A DNA stretch of 64,000 bases from Ceratopteris richardii. Its lineage: Eukaryota; Streptophyta; Polypodiopsida; Polypodiales; Pteridaceae. The position numbers were made by a program, and so were the translations under genes. This document shows positions 56,870-64,000 of the stretch, piece after piece. Under the pieces are notes generated by a model, which ran no database searches, was not told the DNA's origin, and worked only from the letters and a program-made list of their open reading frames with translations. The stretch is taken from assembly GCA_020310875.1 (NCBI GenBank), contig CM035427.1, positions 88,953,230-89,017,229 on the forward strand, in the 5' to 3' direction. The number at the start of each line of letters is the position of its first letter. Positions within the stretch are counted from its first letter, which is position 1.

Positions 56870-59800
56870 TCAATTGTCCTTGATTTCCTGCAAACCAATC
56901 ATCAACTTGAATCTACTTAATTTCGTACCATCAAGAGCTTTCGTCAACATGTCTGCACATTGCATATCTGTAGAGACGTAGGATAGTTGAATATCCTTGC
57001 TCATTAGCTTCTCCCTTACATAATGGTAGTGGACTTCAATATGCTTGGTTCTAGCATGGTATACCGGATTAGCTGCTAGATGTAGTGAGCTTGTGTTGTC
57101 ACCAAAAATGTGAGGTGTTGAAGAATGAAGTCCAAGATCTGTGTACAAAGATTTTAACCACATGATTTCTTGAGTTGCATTAGCCAAACCTCTATATTCA
57201 GCTTCAGTAGAAGATAATGCCACGGTTGGTTGCTTCTTCGATGACCAAGAAATGATTTTTGAACCTGCAAATGATATATACCCTGATGTGCTTCTTCTAT
57301 CATCTTTAGATCCGGCCCAATCTGCATCTGAGTAGACCTTTAGCTCAATATCTGAAGTATATGAATAGAACAAACCTTCATTCATGGTCCCCTTTAGGTA
57401 CTTGAGGACTCGCTTGGCCGCTTCCATATGTGGTCTTCTCGGCTTATGCATAAACTGACTCAATATGCTAACACTATAGCATATATCCACCCTTGTGAGT
57501 GTTGCATAGTTCAAACTTCCAACCAAGCTTTGATAGCTTGTGATGTCTTCAATTGGCTCTCCTTCATAAGCACTAAGCTTATGATTTTGCTCCATAGGTG
57601 TACCTGCACACTTGGTATTTTCCATCTTGAACTTGACGAGCATGTCATGGACATACTTCCTTTGTGTGATGTATATACCTGAATCTGTGTAGATCAACTC
57701 CAATCCAAGAAAATAAGTGAGTGGTCCGAGGTCACTTATTTTGAACTCCTCCTTCATTTGACTCTTTACCTGTTTGATTCCTTCAAGATCATTGCCTGTG
57801 ATAATAATATCATCAACATACACACATAAATAGATCACTTCAGATCCATTCCTCTTTATGAACAAAGAGGTATCCGCCTTGCTAGCTTTGAATCCTTGGT
57901 CCTGCAAATAAGTAACCAATCTGAAATTCCAAGCTCTTGGAGCTTGCTTCAATCCATACAAAGCTTTCTTTAGTTTGCATACATAGTTAGGATGATGTGC
58001 ATCCTCATATCCAGGAGGTTGTGCCATATACACTTCCTCAGAAATCCATCCATTCAAGAAAGCATTCTTTACATCAAGTTGATAAAGATTCCAATTTCTA
58101 GATGCAGCAAGACTTATGAGAACCCTAATTGTAGGCATTTTTGCAACAGGAGAGAAAGTCTCCTCATAATCAATACCATGGGTTTGAGCAAACCCTTTAG
58201 CAACTAACCTTGCTTTGTGTCTATTTATACTTCCATCTGGATTCCTCTTGATTTTGTATATCCATCGAGATCCGATTATCTTCATAGATGGCTTGTTAGG
58301 TACAAGCTCCCAAGTGTCATTCTCCTTCAAGGCTTCCATTTCTTCATCCATTGCATCTCTCCAAGCTTTCTTGCTTTGTGCTTCTTCAAATGTGGTAGGT
58401 TCTTCATTGGTTGAATCCTTTGCAATGTAGATTGAGTGCTTGGTGACCAAAGAAGTATCATTACCAAACCTCTCTGGTTTCTTCTTCTCCCTTGAAGACC
58501 TTCTAAGTGGTTGATGTGAGCTCTCGGGTCCATATGTAGCATCCTGCATCCTTGCTTTACCTTTGTTCTTCCATAGCTTTAGTCTTTCCAAGTCTTCTAG
58601 GTCAATCTCCGAATCACTTTCTTCAATCTGCTTTGGCTCCTTTGGTTGAAGTGATGGAAAATCTTCATCCAAGTCATATGGCAGCTTCACTTTCCTGTCA
58701 TCATCAAACCATGATTTGTTTTCATCAAAAATTACATCTCTACTCACAGAAAATCCTTTATTGGTTGGATTGTACAATCTATATCCTTTTTGGTTTTGAT
58801 CATAACCAATGAATACACACTTCTCTGCCTTGGGATCCAATTTCCCTCTTACTTGAGAAGGAATGTGAGCATAGGCTAAGCATCCAAAGATTTTACAATG
58901 CTCTAGACTAGGTCTTCTTCCATTCCACACTTCATATGGAGTGGTTCCATCTAGTGACTTAGATGGAAGTCTATTTATGAGATATGTGGCTGTCGACACA
59001 GCCTCTGCCCATAGGTATTTCGGCAATCCCTTTTCGTTGAGCATGGACCTTGCAGCTTTGACGATAGCTCTATTCCTCCTCTCTGCTACACCATTGAGTT
59101 CGGGTGTATACCTTGTAGTGACTTCCCTTTTAATGCCTCTTTCATGCAAGAAGGCATCAAATTCAGAAGAGAAGTATTCTCCTCCACCATCTGATCTGAG
59201 TCTTTTCAAAGTCCTACCTGTTTGATTTTCAACAAGAGCAATATACTTCTTAAAGCAATTAAACACTTCATCCTTGTGCTTCATGAAAAACAGAATGGTC
59301 CACCTGCTACAATCATCTATGAAAGACACATAATATCTTGAGCCTGATATAGATGGCTCCTTACTTGGACCCCACACATCCGTGTGCACTAGATCCAAAG
59401 GATTTTGATACATATATCCTTTCTTATTGAAAGGTTGTCTATGCGCCTTGCCGAATTGACAAGCTTTACACTTATAAATCATGTGTTGCCTTGTGATATT
59501 AGGCAAACCAAGTACACTTTGGTCCCTGCAAATTTGTTTAAGTGTCCTCTCACCAATGTGAGCAAGCCTTTTGTGCCATATCTCCAACTCTGTAAGAGTT
59601 TGAGATCCATAGCTAAACAAAGCTATGTTCTTTGTATCTTCCACTTCAAAAGTGAAAAGCCTTCCTGTCTTTTCTCCTTTGGCAATCCTTCGAAAGCCTT
59701 GCCTTGGGTCTTCAACATATGCTCCAAATCGATTGAATCTAACCTGCAATCCTTTTTCAACAATCTGTCCAACACTTATTAAATTTTTGGTAATTGTAGG

Positions 59801-61078
59801 GACATACAAGACTTTGCTTAAGAGGTTCATATTCCCATCTGATGTCTTCACATTACCTATCTTCTCCACTGAGTGCTTTGTGTCATCTCCTGTCTGCACT
59901 TCATGCTTGTTATGAGGATCTTCCAAATCAAAAAGTAAAGCCACATTTCCTGCTACATGGTTCGAGCATCCCGAATCAATGTAAAATATGTGATCATCAT
60001 CCTTACCCTTCTTTGTTGATAGATTCATAATCAATAATGAATCTTCTTGACTTTGGTCCTCTGCATAGTTATTGTAATCTCTTCTTCCTCTATGGCCACT
60101 TTGATAGTTGTTGTTGTTGTTGTAATTGTTGTTGTAGTAGTTGTTGTTGTAGCCTCCATTGTACCTGCCTCTATTTGATCCATAGCCACCTCTATTGAAT
60201 CCTCTTCCTCTTGAGTTCCTCGGGTTCCTGAAACATTCTTCAGTAGTATGGTTAGATAAGCCACATATGTTGCAAGGTTGAGATGATTGGAATCTCCCCC
60301 TGCCTTGCTTTCCACTTCTGCCTCTTCCTCTAGCTCGTCCTCTACCTGCAAAGTTTGCTTGGAAAGAGCTTCCTTCATCTTCATTCTTTCTATTCTTTGA
60401 CTTGTCCTTGACCTTAGCTTTATCAGAATATAAGGCAGAAGTTTGATTACCTCTTGAGGACTCACCACCTTTGCTAATCTTTGCTTCATGAGTGAAGAGT
60501 TGGCCCATGAGTGTGTTGAGGTCGGGTACATGCATATCCATGTATAAATCCATGGCTGTTGTGAATGACTCCCACTTGTCGTCTGCTTTGATTCCATTCA
60601 TGATTTGTCTTATGATTTGCTCCTCTTCAATTACCTCTCCAATGCTTCCAAGTTGGTCGGAAATCTCCTTCATCTTTGTGACATAATCAGTCACATTTTG
60701 CTTCGGGCTTTTCTTCATTGTTGTGAACTCCATCCACAATTGGTTCTTCCTTGCTCGAGTGTTGGAAGAGAAGAAAGAAGCAAGTGCATTCCAGGTTTCT
60801 CTTGATGTCTTGCATCCCTTGACATGAGGTAAAAGAAAATCAGAGATTGAGTTTAGAATATAGGACCTTGCAAGTGCATCCTTCGAACACCAATTCGAAA
60901 GTCCTTCCACTTCTTCATGTGATGGTTGCCCTTTGTTCCTCATGGTTGGCATTGCTTCATCTCCGGATATGAATCCATATAGATTCCTCCCTTGAAGGTA
61001 AGCCTCCATCCTTAGAGACCATGCCGGATAGTTGTTTCGATCCAATTTGTCAATTGTTGATGGAAATCCATCTCCCAT
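56870..61078 (-). CDS. Intact copia gag-pol polyprotein, 1402 aa (family C5)
   Basis: An uninterrupted frame from ATG at 61078 (MGDGFPSTIDKLDRNNYPAW), 27 bases from the LTR end. Gag of UBN2 type (1-250) is followed by an RGRGR-rich tail, zinc knuckle CNICGLSNHTTEEC (269-282), protease with D368 in YIDSGCSNH, and GAG-pre-integrase (WHKRLAHIGERTL, CKACQFGKAH). Integrase has D567, D630 and E666 (D-D-35-E). RT has active site YVDD at 1087-1090, and RNase H has YSDADWAGSKDDRRSTSGY and STEAEYRGL. All catalytic residues are present and the length is normal for copia, so the element is probably able to transpose itself. Gag and Pol are in one frame, as usual for copia; a way to make more Gag than Pol is not visible. 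Confidence 0.95.
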   Translation of the reverse strand: MGDGFPSTIDKLDRNNYPAWSLRMEAYLQGRNLYGFISGDEAMPTMRNKGQPSHEEVEGLSNWCSKDALARSYILNSISDFLLPHVKGCKTSRETWNALASFFSSNTRARKNQLWMEFTTMKKSPKQNVTDYVTKMKEISDQLGSIGEVIEEEQIIRQIMNGIKADDKWESFTTAMDLYMDMHVPDLNTLMGQLFTHEAKISKGGESSRGNQTSALYSDKAKVKDKSKNRKNEDEGSSFQANFAGRGRARGRGRSGKQGRGRFQSSQPCNICGLSNHTTEECFRNPRNSRGRGFNRGGYGSNRGRYNGGYNNNYYNNNYNNNNNYQSGHRGRRDYNNYAEDQSQEDSLLIMNLSTKKGKDDDHIFYIDSGCSNHVAGNVALLFDLEDPHNKHEVQTGDDTKHSVEKIGNVKTSDGNMNLLSKVLYVPTITKNLISVGQIVEKGLQVRFNRFGAYVEDPRQGFRRIAKGEKTGRLFTFEVEDTKNIALFSYGSQTLTELEIWHKRLAHIGERTLKQICRDQSVLGLPNITRQHMIYKCKACQFGKAHRQPFNKKGYMYQNPLDLVHTDVWGPSKEPSISGSRYYVSFIDDCSRWTILFFMKHKDEVFNCFKKYIALVENQTGRTLKRLRSDGGGEYFSSEFDAFLHERGIKREVTTRYTPELNGVAERRNRAIVKAARSMLNEKGLPKYLWAEAVSTATYLINRLPSKSLDGTTPYEVWNGRRPSLEHCKIFGCLAYAHIPSQVRGKLDPKAEKCVFIGYDQNQKGYRLYNPTNKGFSVSRDVIFDENKSWFDDDRKVKLPYDLDEDFPSLQPKEPKQIEESDSEIDLEDLERLKLWKNKGKARMQDATYGPESSHQPLRRSSREKKKPERFGNDTSLVTKHSIYIAKDSTNEEPTTFEEAQSKKAWRDAMDEEMEALKENDTWELVPNKPSMKIIGSRWIYKIKRNPDGSINRHKARLVAKGFAQTHGIDYEETFSPVAKMPTIRVLISLAASRNWNLYQLDVKNAFLNGWISEEVYMAQPPGYEDAHHPNYVCKLKKALYGLKQAPRAWNFRLVTYLQDQGFKASKADTSLFIKRNGSEVIYLCVYVDDIIITGNDLEGIKQVKSQMKEEFKISDLGPLTYFLGLELIYTDSGIYITQRKYVHDMLVKFKMENTKCAGTPMEQNHKLSAYEGEPIEDITSYQSLVGSLNYATLTRVDICYSVSILSQFMHKPRRPHMEAAKRVLKYLKGTMNEGLFYSYTSDIELKVYSDADWAGSKDDRRSTSGYISFAGSKIISWSSKKQPTVALSSTEAEYRGLANATQEIMWLKSLYTDLGLHSSTPHIFGDNTSSLHLAANPVYHARTKHIEVHYHYVREKLMSKDIQLSYVSTDMQCADMLTKALDGTKLSRFKLMIGLQEIKDN

Positions 61079-61091
61079 GTTGCTTGACTAT

Positions 61092-61103
61092 GCTCTGATA
61101 CCA
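61092..61103 (-). promoter_or_regulatory. Primer binding site of copia C5, tRNA-Met type
   Basis: On the minus strand TGGTATCAGAGC, one base after the LTR end. It is the standard plant copia primer site. Confidence 0.9.
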
Positions 61104-61104
61104 C

Positions 61105-62181
61105 TGTGAAGAGAGATGGTGGATGCAATCCAAAGATGAGTAGGTGCCGCTACAACCAGCTTCACACCAGCCAACTGAGACTTCAGAGTTGATTAGTAGA
61201 CCCTTTGAGCTTCCTAAATCCACCAAAATATCAGCCAAGTACTTTGGAACATGTATCCCAAAAGTTTAAGTCAAGACCGACAAGTTGCGAAATGACTAGC
61301 TCCCAAAACTTGCTATTTTTGGACATACACCTGCTGAAAAAATGAACAGTGCTCTCAACCTGGAAGGAATTAGAAAAATTCCTTTTGGGCATAGCAAATA
61401 GACTTAGCAAGCTTCCTATTCCAAGTTAAAACACTTCAAATGATGGACTGAGCACTGAGAACAAGTTTCATCAAGTTCTGGAACATTCCCACAATTCTCG
61501 GGGCTCTGCAGAGATAGACCAGTAAGCAGTAAAATGCAGATATCTCCAAAAGTATAAATCCAATGACCTTGAAAATTTATAGGTAGAAACTAGACAGTGA
61601 GAGCTATCCAGCGCACTTTAAAACACTGAAAAATGTTCAGTAAAACTCGAGATATGACCTTCTGAAGTTACTGCTCTGAGTGAGTATAGCAGAGAACAAA
61701 ACAGAGAGGTAGATGATAATAAATGTATAGATTCACATATGATTACAACCACATTGGCAATGAATCTTTGCACAATGGTAGTAGAATGATAGAGCTATGG
61801 AGTAAGCTCTTCAATCTCTACAAAATGACATCAAGTGGTCACGTACAAGGCTTGCTAATCGCCTCTTCCTTCTTGCTCCTTTTATAGCTATTCTTGGAGG
61901 GAATTTTGAATTCGAATTCGAATGGCTCCACCTAAAAGTGATCCCCAAAGTTAGGAGAGATTCCCTCAGCTCAAAAATTCGTGATTTTGGTAGTTGGAGC
62001 CACGAATTTGCTTTTACATCATGGATGAGGTAAGCCATCCCTTTCCTTTTTTCTTTTTCCATTTACAAGAGATAAAATGTACTTTTTTACAAGAGGTGTT
62101 CACATGACTACTCATGTGACTTACAAATGAGGATAATATCAAGCATATCAAGCATGTAGGCTTGGGCAAAATGCACCAACA
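61105..62181 (-). repeat. Middle LTR shared by two copia C5 units
   Basis: A 1077-bp LTR nearly identical to 55750-56827. On the minus strand it serves as 5' LTR for the unit at 56870-61078 and as 3' LTR for the unit beginning at 62224, which follows a second CTTGAGGGGGAGC purine tract at 62182-62194. It has no target duplication of its own, as expected for an LTR shared in a tandem. Confidence 0.95.
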
Positions 62182-62223
62182 GCTCCCCCTCAAGCCTAAC
62201 ATGCTTGGCCTCCAAATAAGTCT

Positions 62224-64000
62224 TCAATTGTCCTTGATTTCCTGCAAACCAATCATCAACTTGAATCTACTTAATTTCGTACCATCAAGAGCTTTCGTCA
62301 ACATGTCTGCACATTGCATATCTGTAGAGACGTAGGATAGTTGAATATCCTTGCTCATTAGCTTCTCCCTTACATAATGGTAGTGGACTTCAATATGCTT
62401 GGTTCTAGCATGGTATACCGGATTAGCTGCTAGATGTAGTGAGCTTGTGTTGTCACCAAAAATGTGAGGTGTTGAAGAATGAAGTCCAAGATCTGTGTAC
62501 AAAGATTTTAACCACATGATTTCTTGAGTTGCATTAGCCAAACCTCTATATTCAGCTTCAGTAGAAGATAATGCCACGGTTGGTTGCTTCTTCGATGACC
62601 AAGAAATGATTTTTGAACCTGCAAATGATATATACCCTGATGTGCTTCTTCTATCATCTTTAGATCCGGCCCAATCTGCATCTGAGTAGACCTTTAGCTC
62701 AATATCTGAAGTATATGAATAGAACAAACCTTCATTCATGGTCCCCTTTAGGTACTTGAGGACTCGCTTGGCCGCTTCCATATGTGGTCTTCTCGGCTTA
62801 TGCATAAACTGACTCAATATGCTAACACTATAGCATATATCCACCCTTGTGAGTGTTGCATAGTTCAAACTTCCAACCAAGCTTTGATAGCTTGTGATGT
62901 CTTCAATTGGCTCTCCTTCATAAGCACTAAGCTTATGATTTTGCTCCATAGGTGTACCTGCACACTTGGTATTTTCCATCTTGAACTTGACGAGCATGTC
63001 ATGGACATACTTCCTTTGTGTGATGTATATACCTGAATCTGTGTAGATCAACTCCAATCCAAGAAAATAAGTGAGTGGTCCGAGGTCACTTATTTTGAAC
63101 TCCTCCTTCATTTGACTCTTTACCTGTTTGATTCCTTCAAGATCATTGCCTGTGATAATAATATCATCAACATACACACATAAATAGATCACTTCAGATC
63201 CATTCCTCTTTATGAACAAAGAGGTATCCGCCTTGCTAGCTTTGAATCCTTGGTCCTGCAAATAAGTAACCAATCTGAAATTCCAAGCTCTTGGAGCTTG
63301 CTTCAATCCATACAAAGCTTTCTTTAGTTTGCATACATAGTTAGGATGATGTGCATCCTCATATCCAGGAGGTTGTGCCATATACACTTCCTCATAAATC
63401 CATCCATTCAAGAAAGCATTCTTTACATCAAGTTGATAAAGATTCCAATTTCTAGATGCAGCAAGACTTATGAGAACCCTAATTGTAGGCATTTTTGCAA
63501 CAGGAGAGAAAGTCTCCTCATAATCAATACCATGGGTTTGAGCAAACCCTTTAGCAACTAACCTTGCTTTGTGTCTATTTATACTTCCATCTGGATTCCT
63601 CTTGATTTTGTATATCCATCGAGATCCGATTATCTTCATAGATGGCTTGTTAGGTACAAGCTCCCAAGTGTCATTCTCCTTCAAGGCTTCCATTTCTTCA
63701 TCCATTGCATCTCTCCAAGCTTTCTTGCTTTGTGCTTCTTCAAATGTGGTAGGTTCTTCATTGGTTGAATCCTTTGCAATGTAGATTGAGTGCTTGGTGA
63801 CCAAAGAAGTATCATAACCAAACCTCTCTGGTTTCTTCTTCTCCCTTGAAGACCTTCTAAGTGGTTGATGTGAGCTCTCGGGTCCATATGTAGCATCCTG
63901 CATCTTTGCTTTACCTTTGTTCTTCCATAGCTTTAGTCTTTCCAAGTCTTCTAGGTCAATCTCCGAATCACTTTCTTCAATCTGCTTTGGCTCCTTTGGT
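62224..64000 (-). CDS. Second copia C5 gag-pol copy, partial (runs off window)
   Basis: The minus-strand frame is open from the window end to the stop at 62224, covering the C-terminal part (about 590 codons) of the polyprotein: end of integrase region, complete RT (YVDD) and RNase H. It matches 56870-58640 almost base for base. I saw only a few differences in the protein (for example GKAKMQ for GKARMQ, GYDTSL for GNDTSL and GWIYEE for GWISEE). No stop or frame change is seen. Its gag, protease and 5' LTR must lie beyond 64000. Confidence 0.9.
   Translation of the reverse strand, partial: PKEPKQIEESDSEIDLEDLERLKLWKNKGKAKMQDATYGPESSHQPLRRSSREKKKPERFGYDTSLVTKHSIYIAKDSTNEEPTTFEEAQSKKAWRDAMDEEMEALKENDTWELVPNKPSMKIIGSRWIYKIKRNPDGSINRHKARLVAKGFAQTHGIDYEETFSPVAKMPTIRVLISLAASRNWNLYQLDVKNAFLNGWIYEEVYMAQPPGYEDAHHPNYVCKLKKALYGLKQAPRAWNFRLVTYLQDQGFKASKADTSLFIKRNGSEVIYLCVYVDDIIITGNDLEGIKQVKSQMKEEFKISDLGPLTYFLGLELIYTDSGIYITQRKYVHDMLVKFKMENTKCAGTPMEQNHKLSAYEGEPIEDITSYQSLVGSLNYATLTRVDICYSVSILSQFMHKPRRPHMEAAKRVLKYLKGTMNEGLFYSYTSDIELKVYSDADWAGSKDDRRSTSGYISFAGSKIISWSSKKQPTVALSSTEAEYRGLANATQEIMWLKSLYTDLGLHSSTPHIFGDNTSSLHLAANPVYHARTKHIEVHYHYVREKLMSKDIQLSYVSTDMQCADMLTKALDGTKLSRFKLMIGLQEIKDN

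Noticed and set aside
56457-60805. Plus-strand and short minus-strand frames over the copia element, such as 57428-57682 and 59405-59782
   Set aside because: Shadows of the intact minus-strand gag-pol or frames in the LTR; the same frames recur in the second copy for that reason.

Overview
The window is nuclear DNA of a land plant, almost entirely transposable elements. The evidence is Ty1/copia elements with an initiator-tRNA-Met type primer site, a chromodomain Ty3/gypsy element, a large Athila/Tat-like gypsy element with a tRNA-Asp type primer site, a CACTA transposon end, and a fragment resembling the largest subunit of plant RNA polymerase IV or V. Species cannot be read from the sequence. 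No intact ordinary host gene was found. The only long undamaged coding regions belong to retrotransposons in the right third.

Layout. 0-12.8 kb is a nested ruin. An old copia element (LTRs 1546-2032 and 12267-12804, each carrying a tRNA-like module) was split in its protease by a chromodomain gypsy element (2760-10156, target duplication AGTAA on both sides). That gypsy interval also holds a truncated copia copy (3886-6232), a broken Pol IV/V subunit fragment (6390-7757), paired TG/TC-repeat modules and a CACTA end (to 9392) with a perfect 46-bp palindrome. A further inverted LTR of the outer family lies at 1022-1473. 12.8-24.8 kb holds old gypsy and copia debris, long (CA)n/(TA)n/(GA)n microsatellites and gene-poor sequence.

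24.9-41.6 kb holds two tail-to-tail copies of one unusual gypsy family, here called G1, whose RT active site is FIDD. The plus copy was interrupted by a complete but stop-riddled copia element (27897-32882, target duplication TGAGA). 41.6-55.7 kb holds a nearly intact Athila/Tat-like element. It has an LTR, a tRNA-Asp primer site, a leader packed with TATCG/GATCGCGATA motifs, a gag-pol frame with one amber codon, a one-base frame change in RNase H, and integrase. After integrase come an unexpected second retropepsin-like domain and a third coiled-coil ORF. Its 3' end is cut off by a copia LTR at 55750.

55.7-64 kb is a very young copia family in the tandem form LTR-internal-LTR-internal, with one uninterrupted 1402-codon gag-pol (minus strand) and a second copy running off the window.

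The genes form no pathway beyond each element's own gag, protease, integrase, RT and RNase H. The most unusual content is the large gypsy element (two protease domains, two integrase zinc-finger-like modules, repeat-packed leader, extra ORF) and the RNA-silencing polymerase fragment lying among transposons.
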